Source of the DNA: Agrypnia vestita
Lineage: Eukaryota; Arthropoda; Insecta; Trichoptera; Phryganeidae
NCBI GenBank assembly: GCA_016648135.1
Contig: JADDOH010002249.1
Location: forward strand, 219,364-283,363
Reading direction: 5' to 3'
DNA length: 64,000 bases
Shown: piece after piece, positions 11,490 through 21,739 of the stretch
Layout: each line of letters begins with the position of its first letter
Numbering within the stretch: position 1 is the stretch's first letter
The notes under the pieces: model-generated
The model's input: the letters and a program-made list of their open reading frames with translations, nothing else
Databases searched by the model: none
Told to the model about the DNA's origin: nothing
Translations under genes and position numbers: made by a program

Positions 11490-11875
11490 TACTATATTTT
11501 ACTTTTTGTCAATTGGTAATATTTTGCATACTTTGAATAATTTATTATAATCATCCTTGTTCATACATTTAGTTCTATTGTCTACTATAAGTTTTAGGAA
11601 TCTTAATTGTAACTGTTTGATTTTATCAATGTATGTTTTATAGGTAAGACCATAACTGCTCACGCCATAACTGGTAACCGAGTCAACCATCGCGAAGTAG
11701 AGAGAGTACAGTGTGCCCCGAGAACTACGTAGTCTTAGCATGTGTAATGCCCTGATCTCAGTTTTTTACAAATATTATCAATATGTTGTTTCTAATTAAA
11801 GTGTTTATCAAAGATTAAACCTAAATAAGTATATTGTACCACCTCTTGGATTTTTTTTACAAATGCAATTTAATA
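11490..11875 (-). mobile_element. LINE reverse-transcriptase fragment
   Basis: The minus strand reads YTYLGLIFDKHFN and KQHIDNICKKLRS, then in another frame RSSRGTLYSLYFAMVDSVTS, YGVSSYGLTYKTYIDK and QLQLRFLKLIVDNRTK, ending CKILPIDKK. This is the thumb region of a CR1/Jockey-like RT. It is frameshifted and truncated at both ends, lying between the hAT MITE and the Penelope-like element. Confidence 0.7.
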
Positions 11876-11959
11876 CAATTTATTTTAATAAATTAAGCGT
11901 TTTTTTGTTTACAGAGTGGATGCTCATGATTAACACAATGATTAAAAAATTCTTATATG

Positions 11960-12655
11960 CACCTGGCTCAACCAAATCCATAGAACCTTGAAGGAAATTA
12001 ATTTACATTGGGAATATTTCAAATAAAATTAGCAATCTCATAAAAAACTATTTTAAAACTGCCTTCTATACAAATTCTAATTTAAATAAATAACTCTTCA
12101 ATTGTAAAGATAAGCAGGAGTGGGTGAATAAGAGTGGCATCTATGACATAACATGCAATGATTGTGATGCTATGTATATCGGGCAATGTGGTAGAGACAT
12201 AGGCACAAGAATAAAAGAACATCTAAGAGCATTCAGATGACTATCCGGACACTCTGAGATGGCGGACCACTGTATTGAACGTGATCACTTGTTTGACCAA
12301 AATAATGTTAGGGTCCTACATCTAGAGGCGAAGGGTCGTAAACTGGATGCTCTAGAAACACCAGAAATTGATATAGTAATCAAAAATAAAAATAACCTAA
12401 TAAACCTGCGTCATCTCCATTGTTAAAATAAGTATTATTGTATGTAAAAATTAATTACTGTTGTATATGTCAATAAATAACTACCCTCCCCCCCTCACTC
12501 TCCGTCATCCCTTTACTTTCTATTTGTCGGCCAAATTGATTTACAATTAGTTCTAATATTGCCTCTGAAGATGATGGTTGTGTCCATCGAAAGCGCTTAG
12601 GCTTATATAACTCAAATTAGTTGAATAAAACGTTGTGTACAATTTATTTTATTCA
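11960..12655 (+). pseudogene. Penelope-like element: GIY-YIG endonuclease end and 3' UTR
   Basis: Frame 12007-12424 reads IGNISNKISNLIKNYF, CKDKQEWVNKSGIYDITC, NDCDAMYIGQCGRD, TRIKEHLRAFR, stop, LSGHSEMADHCIERDHLF, then GRKLDALETPEIDIV and NLRHLHC. The GIY and YIG motifs, the arginine, the EH and the later glutamate of the GIY-YIG nuclease are all present, as are the two CxxC cysteines before YIG that mark Penelope-like elements. Two in-frame stops (TAA at about 12091, TGA at 12238) and loss of the RT make it dead. The 3' UTR has a hammerhead-like motif at 12565 and a GAATAAAACGTT-type end. It finishes about 100 bp before the Dpr exon. Confidence 0.88.
12565..12593 (+). ncRNA. hammerhead-like motif in Penelope-like 3' UTR
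   Basis: CTGAAGA, one extra T, stem GATGG/CCATC with a 6-nt loop, then GAAAG. The hammerhead core is CUGANGA, stem II, GAAA, and Penelope-like elements are known to carry such motifs. The extra T before stem II is non-canonical, and stems I and III are not evident, so activity is doubtful. Confidence 0.45.
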
Positions 12656-12676
12656 TACTTAATTAATTATTTTGTA

Positions 12677-12772
12677 GTTTCGCCGAATTCGCACTGCGCG
12701 GTGGATATTATATTGCCAACGCGACCTTGCCTCGTTTGGATGATTTTGAAAAGGCGCTTGTTCTTGTTGCAG
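12677..12772 (+). other. possible in-phase 5' extension of the Dpr exon (alternative acceptor)
   Basis: The exon frame stays open upstream to a TAA at 12664. A second acceptor, TTGTAG ending at 12676 behind a T-rich tract, would use the same phase as the 12771 acceptor and add 32 codons, including the stretch RLDDFEKALVLV. I do not recognise the added residues. The shorter exon is preferred because its acceptor tract (TTGTTCTTGTTGCAG) is good and Dpr homology begins only afterwards. Confidence 0.25.
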
Positions 12773-12918
12773 GGTTGCCGCACTACGACGACGACAACCT
12801 CGGGCCGAACGTGAGCTCCTACCCCTACTTCGAGTTCAACGTGCCGCGGAACGTCACCACCGCCGTGGGCCAGACCGCCTTCCTGCACTGCCGGGTGGAG
12901 CAACTGGGAGACAAAGCG
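12773..12918 (+). CDS. dpr: Dpr-family immunoglobulin-domain exon (partial host gene)
   Basis: Internal coding exon of a Dpr protein, a membrane or GPI-linked neuronal surface protein whose first Ig domain binds DIP partners during synaptic matching (family knowledge). The 146-bp exon has acceptor AG at 12771-12772 after a T-rich tract and donor GT at 12919-12920. It enters in phase 1 and leaves after a complete codon. It reads an acidic linker (YDDDN), then YPYFEFNVPRN, VTTAVGQTAFLHCRV and EQLGDKA. The cysteine in FLHCRV is the strand-B disulfide cysteine of Ig domain 1; the WIRKRD-type strand C and the partner cysteine must lie in the next exon, which is not seen here. The style resembles the Dpr1-5 group, but the paralogue is unresolved. 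An in-phase alternative acceptor exists at 12674-12676. GC is far above the flanks. Confidence 0.88.
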
Positions 12919-13032
12919 GTAACACACGTTCTCCCTACCTTGCTCTGATCTGCGGTTGCTCGTTAACCGTTTTCCCGTCCATTCACTTTAGATGAGATAC
13001 TTGCATTAGTGTGAGTGACAGTCCGTTTACGA

Positions 13033-13740
13033 AATCTCGAAACATTCTTTTTTTGAGTAAATGACAACGCAAAAAATAAATGTAAATATTATTGAAGTTA
13101 GTTTAAAAAAGAATACAATTTCACAACTTACGTGTTACAGAGGTTATTACCACAGTATACCCAGAACAGTAGTTTATCTCCGGCCTGTCGGCGAGTTATT
13201 AGCCTACTCTTGCGTTGACGCCAGGGTTGTCACTTTTTTTTACTCCCTTTCTTTAACTCGTAGCGTCTGAGATTCCGACGCATAAGGTAGACACGAAACC
13301 TGAAAATTAGAAATTAGAATTAGTAATTAGTATACCTAGTTTCTGCACTTAAATTGCAAGAATGCTGATTAACATCGACGTAGACTCTCGTAAAATCTCG
13401 TAACATTATTTTTTGAGTAAATGACAACGCAAAAAATAAATATAAATATTATTGAAGTTGGTTTAAAAAAGAATACGATATCACAATTTACGTGTTACAG
13501 AGGGTATTACCAGAACATACCCAGAACAGTAGGTAGTTTATCTCCGCCTGTCGGCGAGTTATTAGCCCACTCTTGCGTTGACGCTAGGGTTGTCACTTTA
13601 TTTTTACTCCCTTTCTTTTAACTCGTAGCGTCTGAGATTCCGACGCATAAGGCAGAAATGAAACCTGAAAATTAGTAATAAGTTCACCTAGTTTCTGCAC
13701 TTAAATTGCAAGAACGCTGATTAACATCAACGTAGACTTT
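13033..13740 (+). repeat. tandem duplication, period 360 bp
   Basis: Copy 1 13033-13392 and copy 2 13393-13740 both run from AAATCTCG-AACATT through ATGACAACGCAAAAAATAAA, ACGTGTTACAGAGG, CCTGTCGGCGAGTTATTAGC and ACTCCCTTTCTTTAACTCG to TTTCTGCACTTAAATTGCAA. The ATG-initiated frames at 13061 and 13421 are the two copies of one random frame, not genes. Confidence 0.9.
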
Positions 13741-13844
13741 TAAAAACTCACAGTCTTTGTGATAATCAACACACCTTTTTAGTAAAGCACCACAAACATA
13801 AAAAAGTCATTTTTTTCAGGAAGCGCATTTTTTTTCTTAAGCGG

Positions 13845-13965
13845 CGGCTGCGAGCGCGAATGGCACCAAAGGCACGGCCCTTACTGCCGCCGCCTTGTGC
13901 CCCCATATTCTATGTCAATGTGTGCGTCACAGTGCGTACGTACACGGCGCCGAGCACGCACGCAC
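13845..13965. other. GC-rich block inside the inverted-repeat element
   Basis: An abrupt change to GC-rich, CpG-rich sequence (GCGGCGGCTGCGAGCGCG, ACTGCCGCCGCCTTGTGC, CACGGCGCCGAGCACGCACG) in an AT-rich setting. No sustained frame with recognisable protein. It could be captured foreign or host sequence, or a Pol II/III regulatory part of the element. Confidence 0.5.
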
Positions 13966-14260
13966 ACATTCTAATGGGTAATGGACAGTTTGTATGAAGA
14001 CGTATTACTGTTCTTAGTATACTGTGGTATTACTCACACTAATGCAAGTGGCTCATCTTAAGTGAATGGACTCTGCCTACAAGATATATTACTCACTTGT
14101 ATTGTTTACATTTTCTCACGCGAATAATAAAACTTATATAGGGTTATTTTGAAAATATTAATAACCTTGCAGGACCATATTCCTGCCTTGATTATTATGA
14201 GTCGAAAATTTTCAAGCAGCCATCAATAGTTATGGAGTTATGCAATATCAATGTTTGCAT

Positions 14261-14690
14261 TTTTTTTACTACCTTTCTTTTAACTCGTAGCGTCTGCTTG
14301 TTTGCTTGGCGAAAAAACTTTGTATCGATTTTTAACCCTTTTCCCGTGATCAAATCGAGCTGAAACTTTGCAAGCAGACTCGTGGCGACGATCAAAATGA
14401 TCTATCAAATTTTCTTAAAAAAAATTAATAATTATAGTATAATTTTGGATTTTTAGAAATTTTAATATTTTTTTCATACAACTTAGTAAGTTGTATGGAG
14501 ATTCCGACGCATCTGGTAGACACGGAACCTGATTATAGTATAATTTTGGATTTTTGTAAATTTTTTATTACTCCCTTTCATAGCGTCGCCCGACCGAAGC
14601 CCAACGCGTAGGTTAAGCGCCAAACCAGTTTCCACTAGTAAATGAGAAAGGGAATATAAAAGAAACTTGGTTTTTATGGGTTAGTTTTTT
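14261..14690 (-). mobile_element. ACTCCC MITE, copy A
   Basis: The ends TTACTACCTTTCTTTTAACT and (right) AAATGAGAAAGGGAATATAA form inverted ACTCCCTTTCT-type termini, followed by the outer block TTGGTTTTTATGGGTTA. The interior shares GATCAAATCGAGCTGAAACT, GGCGACGATCAAAATGATCT and the palindrome CATACAACTTAGTAAGTTGT with copy C at 44236. No coding capacity. Confidence 0.75.
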
Positions 14691-15212
14691 CAATATTTCT
14701 GACTAGTAAATCATATATTTGAGAACAACTCTGTTCAAATATTGAACATTCAAAGAACGCGCGTGAAAAGATGTATAAAAGTAAATTAAATAAATGGAAC
14801 TGGTAAAGGATAGACCAGAACAACTTTATAAATAGAAAAGATAAGTAGTATATATGGTATAGGATAGATACGACCAAATATATATATTATATCCTCTGGC
14901 TTTTTCATGCTGGATAATACATAGCATGATGGTGTGCATAAATTTGATATTTTTCCGTATGAAAATATTAGTTTACTTCAGTTAATATTCTTTTCATGAA
15001 CGTGTTAAAATTTCCAAGCAACTGCGAGACTGACATGCAATTATATTGCACTCAGTCGCATATGAATGCGCGTGAAATGTACTGAAATATCTGGGTCGAA
15101 GCCGTGTCAAACATGCAACGGATATGTGAAAAAATATGTACTTCCTTACATTATTTTAGTATTTTATAAATACAGTATTTTAAATATAAAAAAATATATA
15201 TTTCATAATTTT

Positions 15213-15556
15213 ATCACTTAAATACTTATGTTTAAACTTTTACCAATTATTTAATGAATTAAAATAATATTATATTTAAGATAACATCAAGATATGATAC
15301 TGGAAATGAATTAAGCACTTAGTGCCAGAATGTTCATTTTAAGATACAAGGTAAAAAGTGAACATGAGCTTTTTCGCTCTTCATGTCACTTAAATACTTA
15401 TATTTAAACTCTTACCAATTATTAAAATAGATAGAAATAATATTCTATTTAGGATACCATCAACATATGAATACTGGAAATGAAAAAAACACTAAATGCC
15501 AGAATGTTCATTTTAAGATACAAGGCGAAAAGCGAATATAGGCTTTTTCGCTTTTC
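15213..15556 (+). repeat. tandem duplication, period about 172 bp
   Basis: Two diverged copies, beginning TCACTTAAATACTTAT at 15214 and 15386. Both contain GCCAGAATGTTCATTTTAAG and a terminal inverted stem, clearest in copy 2 as GAAAAGCG ... CGCTTTTC. Function unknown. Confidence 0.85.
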
Positions 15557-15664
15557 ATGTATCTGTAATAATTTTCTTGTTATTTAAGAATGCATATTGC
15601 ATAAGTATTAAATTCTGCGTCATTTTTTTTTATTTAAAGGGTACTTTTTTATAAAAACACCTGC

Positions 15665-15968
15665 TCAGAACTACCGCTTTGAAGACCCTAAGACCCATTG
15701 CGGGCAAGACCCTCAGAGACGGAGTATCAATGCGGAAATCAACATAACTTATGACATATAAGACATTGTAAGATGGAGAAGGCAAAGAAGAGCAGATAAG
15801 ACTTCCCAGAGCCGTGATGCGCGGGATTTCAGGAGGGCGCTGACCGCCAGGAAGACCACAAAAAGACCACTCCAAAGAGATGGAGAGAGAGCTGGACGTC
15901 CTCGTCACAAGACCAGGACTAACGTGTCAACACAGATCAAGGATCTAACAAAATAATAAGAAGAAGAT
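15665..15968 (+). mobile_element. LINE family B 3' end
   Basis: The plus strand reads ALKTLRPIAGKTLRDG, then after frameshifts a PPGRPQK region, and ends CAACACAGATCAAGGATCTA with an AATAATAAGAAGAAG tail. The same segments (VLRSITGKTLRDRVQN and PGRPPKRWRESWTST) are on the minus strand at 54696-55425, which defines the family. Dead copy. Confidence 0.65.
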
Positions 15969-16239
15969 AATAGATTCTCAAAATTCCATAATCACCCTAT
16001 TTTAACCATGTTTTAATTTCAAAGCTCTCTTGTACAAAATAAAGGAGCCGTTCTACACAATTTTTTAAAATATTGTATAACTTTTCATTTAACGTTACAT
16101 TTCATGACCAGATAACATTGTTTATACAATATTTGTATAGTTTTCATCTCAAGGAAGCGAATTTTTCCCAGTTTCCCATCGCAAAGAGTTAATTAATAAG
16201 CCTGGAAATACGATCATTTCAAACGTGGTTATTTCCCGC

Positions 16240-16390
16240 CCTCCTTAATGATTCTGTCCCCTTCCGCGTTAGTTTTATGGATCCATTTATTTTTATGACG
16301 TCATCGTATTCAAGCCAGCGTTCTGCATGCGAGTTTGCTTTCATCGAAATGCGATTGGAGTTAAATTGCATTTTCATGGCAGAATATTCA
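16240..16390. other. CpG-retaining unique intronic segment
   Basis: Non-repetitive segment with TTATGACGTCATCG (a CRE/ATF-type TGACGTCA site) and several CpGs in an AT-rich intron. No coding potential seen. Candidate regulatory element only. Confidence 0.25.
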
Positions 16391-16759
16391 CAGAATTTTA
16401 TCTTTACACCAACATTTTTCAGTAATTGAATAACATTAATTAAAAAATTTCGTTTATATTTTTCTCTCGGCAGTCATATTATCCGGTGGTTTCCTTTAAT
16501 ATTTTAGAGTATCCTATTTTAAATTTGTTAATGGTATCAGATATTTGTAACATGGACGTAAAATACGAAAAAAAATGTCCCGTGATATTTTTTGGAGATA
16601 GCTCTCAGCTTTTATATTCCCCGTGTACACGACATGACGACATTTCACTGTAACTTCTCACTTATCGTTTACAGTATATTAGCATACATTTTTTGAATGC
16701 CTTCTGTTTGTCTAATTCTACTAACTATTAATAGCGAAATTCTAATTCTAATTTAAATT

Positions 16760-18360
16760 CAAAATCCTAATTCAAAAAGTATGGACAGAAGAAGAGATGC
16801 TCGAAGAGTGGAGATTAGGAATTGTGTGTCCACTACACAAGAAGAGCGACCAACCCGAGTGCTGTAATTACAGAGGAATAATGTTGTTAAACACCGGCTA
16901 TGAAATAATGTCCAACATCTTGTACAATGGATTGCTCCCAATGTCCTAGGAAATCATTGGCACTACCAATGTGGCTTCAGGCCAGGCAAATCATACATTG
17001 ATCAAATTTTCTCCTTGAGACAGATCTTAGAAAAAACATTAGAATACCATGTCGAAACTCATCACTTCTGTGTAGACTACAAGGCCGCATATGAAAGCAT
17101 AAATTAAAACGCATTGTACAATGCAATGAGTGAGTTTGGAATACCGCGTAAGCTGATCAATCTGGTGAAACTAACAATGTCTCCAGTAACATGTATAGTC
17201 ATGGCAGTGATCTGTCCGAGCCCTTTGAAGCACTACACGGAGTGAGACAAGGAGATTGATTGGCCTGCCTCTTATTCAACATAGCCTTTGAAAAACTTAC
17301 CCGTGACTCAGGCATTGAGATAAGAGCAACAATATTTGATTATATATAAATAAATAGATTACTTGTCTAAGACCACTAATGAGTTTAAGATGATTACACA
17401 ACTAGTTTCGACAACTACCGATGTTGTCGAAACTAGTTGTGTAATCATCTTAAACTCATTAGTGTTCTTAGACAAGTAATCTATTTATTTATATATAATT
17501 ATAATGTCATTCCACAAAGTTAACGCCAATTCAATAAATAATATAATATTTGATAGCTCTGTGCAACTATTGGCTTACGCTGATGATATCGACATAATTG
17601 CGTTAAACTCCCGATGTTTTACGAATGCCTTCACAAATCTTGAAAGTTCTGCCAGAAACATGGGTCTTATAGTAAACCAGCAGAAGACCAAATACATGGC
17701 CGTAAGATGCACCCAACGAATCCCAACTTTTTCATGTGGAAGTCAAAATTTTGAAACGGCACCAAAATTTACATACCTAGCCTCCCTGATAACAAACAAC
17801 AATAATACTACAGAGGAGATCTAGAAGCGCATAGTGAGCGCAAATCACTGTTTTTTCGCCTACAAAAGCAGATGAAATCCAGACTGCTATCCAGAAACAC
17901 AAAGATATTAGTATACAAAACGCTTACTAGACCAGTGCTCACATACGCAGCTGAGACGTGGGTACTAACTACGAGGAATGAACGAGCACTGGACGTTTTC
18001 GAAAGGAAAATTTTGAGGTGTTTGGACCGGTTCTAGAAAATGGACTTTGTCGCAGACGTTACAACAATGAGCTCTATACTCTGCTGAACCTCACAAAATT
18101 TATAAAACTGAGAAGACTTTAGTGGCTGGGTCATATGGAGGGAGAGATTATCCGAGCATCAAGCACCAAAGTCCCTGCTGAACTCAAGGCCAATAGGGCG
18201 AAGGAACTTTGGAAGGCCAAAAATAAGATGGAGTGACATTTCTGATGTCCTCAAAGACATTTCGGCCTTGGAGTTTCAGAACTGGAGAGAGCTGGCACTA
18301 GACCCAGATGAGTGGAAAAAGACTCTTAATGAGGCCAAGACCCACCAGGGGTTGTAGTAC
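16760..18360 (+). mobile_element. LINE with RT domain and YADD motif, interrupted by a palindrome
   Basis: RT blocks in order: WRLGIVCPLHKKSDQPECCN and YRGIMLLNTGYEIMSNILYN, IDQIFSLRQILEKTLEYH, ETHHFCVDYKAAYESIN, FGIPRKLINLVKLTMSPV, LTRDSGIEIRATIF. A 204-bp insertion follows (17341-17544), then SSVQLLAYADDIDIIALNSR with the catalytic YADD intact and MGLIVNQQKTKYMAVR. Decayed thumb and tail sequence then ends near TGATGATAAATAG. There are many frameshifts and stops, so it is dead. Endonuclease and 5' end are missing. Confidence 0.85.
17341..17544. mobile_element. 204-bp foldback insertion with 10-bp TSD
   Basis: The near-perfect palindrome 17339-17499 (about 77-bp arms, one mismatch, 7-nt loop TACCGAT at 17416-17422) plus 45 bp (ATTCCACAAAGTTAACGCC) interrupts a LINE. 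AATATTTGAT occurs on both sides (17331-17340 and 17545-17554). The centre reads TTTCGACAAC, loop, GTTGTCGAAAC, so the axis sits where stem II of the hammerhead-like motif would lie. I infer an inverted Penelope-like pseudo-LTR end. Confidence 0.8.
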
Positions 18361-19540
18361 CAAGAGTGATGATAAATAGTTTTAATTTATATGTATAGCG
18401 TAGTTTTATTATAATTTTTATGGTTAAGAATAACATAGAAGTTTAAAAGAGAAGAAATTAGAATCACAAGTTGACTCTAAGTTTATCTTTAGATTAAAAT
18501 GTCAGTGTACATGGTATAGCGATTTATCATATTGTGTATTATTATCTTTATTAAAAAATATATAATTAAAAGTTAAAAAATGGTTAACACAAATTCAGTT
18601 CTCAGTTATTCTGTGCTATATTCAGGTGAAATTATTATTTATTGATAAGAATAGAAATGTAGACATTTACCCCCACCCTACCACCGACATGTTCTTGGAA
18701 AATGTTTTAACGTATTTATCCTACATCCTGAGGTAAACAATGGGACCGGAGTAAAATACGTTCTCAAAATAATCATGTTTTTTGCGCAGATATTTTCAAT
18801 ATAGCCGTGTTTTGGAGGAAATAATATGAAAATTTCATCCTGATAAAAATCTTTTATGTGTATTTACGTACACTTTGTTTTTTCAAAATTATTGAGCGAA
18901 CGTGTCCACAAATATAAATGTGGCATTTGTTTGAAAATTATGGATTTTGTTTTTACGGCGGAATAATGTTTTCACAAATAAACGCTCCATTTTCCCGAGA
19001 TCATTGAGAAAAAATTCAAATTAATTGTTTTTTGCTGAGTTTTATGTATATAATAATAGTTTTTAAGTGATCTACGCCACTCACAAAACTGTCAAACAAT
19101 ACTAAATAAATAACGGCTCAATTGTTGCTTGGTAAAACATGTATTTTTACGGCTGTCACGTACATAACAGTGAATATTAATTAGGGCATACAAAATTACC
19201 GAAAATTCTTACAATCGGTAAAATATGATGTTAAAACCGGTAATAATGAAGGTATTTAAAAGCAATTATTTTGGATTAAGTTTTAAAAGAATACGTTACA
19301 ATAAAATATTACGAAATAGGTCATTCATTGGACTCAGTTATTTAAATAATCCTCTCAAAAAAGGCGTTAAAATAAGCCCTGAAAAATAGAAATAAATATT
19401 TAAAGCGATATCGTTCTGGCTGAATCCTATAAAAACTGTAGGATAGTTACATTTTTAGTTAAATTTTCATTTATTTTCATTTTTTTCCTGCATCTGGCAA
19501 GATACTTATACATTTTTCTCTCTCGATTTTTACTGTATGT
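18361..19540. other. AT-rich stretch, nothing recognised
   Basis: Unique intronic sequence between two LINEs. No coding frame or terminal repeats seen. Confidence 0.4.
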
Positions 19541-19544
19541 ACTT

Positions 19545-19935
19545 TCCTTCAACGTTAACCGAAAGAACCCGCTCAAGACTACAGGCCACCGAGATGGGAT
19601 TTCTACGTGAAATAGTAAGAGTTACCAGAAGACAGAATCAGAAACACGCAAATTAGAGAAAGTCTCGAAGTAGAACCCTTATTGACACTAAACGAGAAAT
19701 CACAGCTTCGTTGACTGGATCATATCAGATGGACTGCCAAAGCGAGTATTCCAAGCAAGATCAGACCATGGGGCCATCCTAGGAGCAGCTAGCAGAAACA
19801 GTTGGAGGACTGCTGCGAAGCGAGGTTGCAATTAAATTGGGCTGACGTGGAGAGCGCAGCCCAAGATAGAAAGAGTTGGAACCTTATATGCGGTGCAGGG
19901 AACTTAACATAATAGTATAAGAAGAAGAAGAAGAA
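19545..19935 (+). mobile_element. LINE family A 3' end (uninverted)
   Basis: Plus-strand copy of the family at 290. It holds ACCGAAAGAACCCGCTCAAG, GAGATGGGATTTCTACGTGA, then GACTGCCAAAGCGAGTATTC and GGGCTGACGTGGAGAGCGCA, and a (AAG)n tail at 19920-19936. In protein terms it corresponds to the ERTRSRLQ through RLPKR...GRP region, with frameshifts. Confidence 0.7.
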
Positions 19936-19984
19936 GTTGAAAAAAAAAAATTCAAAATAAATATTAAATAAAATGATCAAATAA

Positions 19985-20930
19985 GCTATCTACCTCATAT
20001 TAGGTATTTCTATGTATCTAGCGAGATAGGTGGTAGCCAAGAGGCTTGATACATATTATCCCACATTTATGTAATTACGTATGTATGTATCATGCAATTA
20101 AATGTATTTTCTCCAATAAACGCTGAATTATTGGTAATGAAATGAAAATGAAATCATCAATGTAACACAGTTAACCTCCATACAAAGAAAAAAGAGTGTT
20201 GAAATATAGTAACAATATATTAACCGTAAACTGCTGTTTCAAATTGCCCTGTTTTACTATGAAACAGCTGTTGGGAGTTACTTTCTTGAGTAGTGTGGAA
20301 GGAAGTAATAATGTTTCGAAAGGATATAAAACTTTTGTTTATGGTTTTTGGTAACAGAAAGTAGCTGGGATATTGTTGTTGGGCAACTTGCAGGTACTGC
20401 ATGCTCTGTTTTTTTGATAAAACGAATATATTTCTAAGGAAACATCTGCGAAACTACCTGTGAAGAGCCTCTAAAAATAATAAAGTGCATCTTGTAATAA
20501 AAACATATTTAACTTTTAAAGATATTTGTTTTTAAAAGGTTTCTGGAAGATGTTCGCCGATGAAGGTTGCCACTGCAAGGTGCTGTTGATAAATTACTTT
20601 CAACTCAATTCATTATGGGGTGGGTTTGAGGCATTTACGCGTTAAGCATTGATTCGAACATAAACGAAATGAAGTTAGTAGATAATTTATTAAATAAAAA
20701 GATAAAACAATTTTTTTAAACAATATATTTATCCCAAGGCAAAATATATAAATAAACAATGGCGTAGAATTTAATTTGTTGATAAAAATTTGTCAAAAAT
20801 AATAACTAATAATATTCCTAATTCAATACAGCCGGTCTTTTATACGAGTAACAAATTAAAAAATATATCAGACTAGATGGACTCCTCGCTCCCATTCAAT
20901 TTATAAATGTTTATATTTCTGAAAAAAAAT
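19985..20930. other. AT-rich stretch, nothing recognised
   Basis: Intronic filler between LINE remnants. Only short chance frames. Confidence 0.4.
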
Positions 20931-20939
20931 TTTCACCGT

Positions 20940-21375
20940 TTTTTGGAGAAAGACGCTTTACAAAAATCTTGAATAAGTAAGTTTTTATTTAGCCTCTTCT
21001 TGAAAGATTCTAGATTTTCCATGGATCGCAACACTGGAGGCAGCTAATTCCACATAGCTTGACCCGAATGCTAAAAGCACATTCCGCAAACTTGGCGACT
21101 CCAGGTCTCCTTGGTACTACCGTAGTGTGAGCCGCCTTCCTGTGATATTGTCAGGGATACAGAGGTCCATCAAATATTGTGGTGCATTTATTTGAGGACG
21201 TTTGCACACCATCAGAGAGAGTTTGATGCTTATACCCTCCGGCAGGTGAAGCCAATGTAGCTGCTTCAGCATTGACGATATCCGCGAGAACTTTGATGCC
21301 TTAAATATAAGTCTTGCCGCAGCATCATGAGAGAGTCCTAGGCTTTCCTGTATATATTGAGTTACACTAGTTCAG
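20940..21375 (-). mobile_element. CR1/L2-like LINE ORF2 C-terminus
   Basis: The minus strand reads HDAAARLIFKASKFSRISSM, LKQLHWLHLPEGISIKLSL, YLMDLCIPDNITGRRLTLR, then in a shifted frame MWN, stop, LPPVLRSMENLESFKKRLNK. This is the AARL...LHWLP.R...WN.LP...FK order of CR1/L2-type LINE C-termini, unlike the other LINEs in the window. It has frameshifts and no flanking tail. Confidence 0.75.
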
Positions 21376-21739
21376 CAACTTTTTATTTTTCAGTAGTCTT
21401 TCTACATTTTGTAATTTAATCACATGAAATACATACATCATTCACAATTTATCCGTATCTTCACCCATTTCACGTACGTATCATATGTATCACACATGCG
21501 CAACCGGAAAAAATTCAATCATCATTAATGATTGCTAAAAAGCTGCTCAAAACAACTGATTAGAAAAAATTTCGTCATTGCTATCATTCAGACAACATGT
21601 TATAAGACATTCCATTTAAATACATTGTATTTTACAACCCTTGTTGAAAAACTTGGAAATTAAAGCCACAAAAACAAAGCTTTTGATAAATTAACCAACC
21701 CCATTTCAGATACGCAACAAATGATTGATTGTGAGTATC

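Larger units (their letters stand above)
12977..14071. mobile_element. 1.1-kb composite element with 42-bp inverted ends
   Basis: The left end (12977-13018) GTCCATTCACTTTAGATGAG plus ACTTGCATTAGTGTGAGT matches the reverse complement of the right end (14030-14071) with about three mismatches. Inside are a tandem 360-bp duplication, remnants of the ACTCCC MITE, and a GC-rich block at 13845-13965. The sequence just inside the right end (ACCACAGTATAC, AGAACAGTA on the minus strand) also resembles the interior of the duplicated unit at 13150. No transposase and no clear target duplication. It starts 58 bp after the Dpr splice donor. Confidence 0.75.

Noticed and set aside
12667..12927. 86-codon minus-strand frame over the Dpr exon
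   Set aside because: Shadow of the GC-rich plus-strand exon. The plus strand has splice sites and Ig-domain motifs, the minus strand neither.
13061..13621. two similar ATG-initiated frames (69 and 66 codons) that could look like a gene family
   Set aside because: They are the two copies of a 360-bp non-coding tandem duplication and do not preserve the reading frame to the end.
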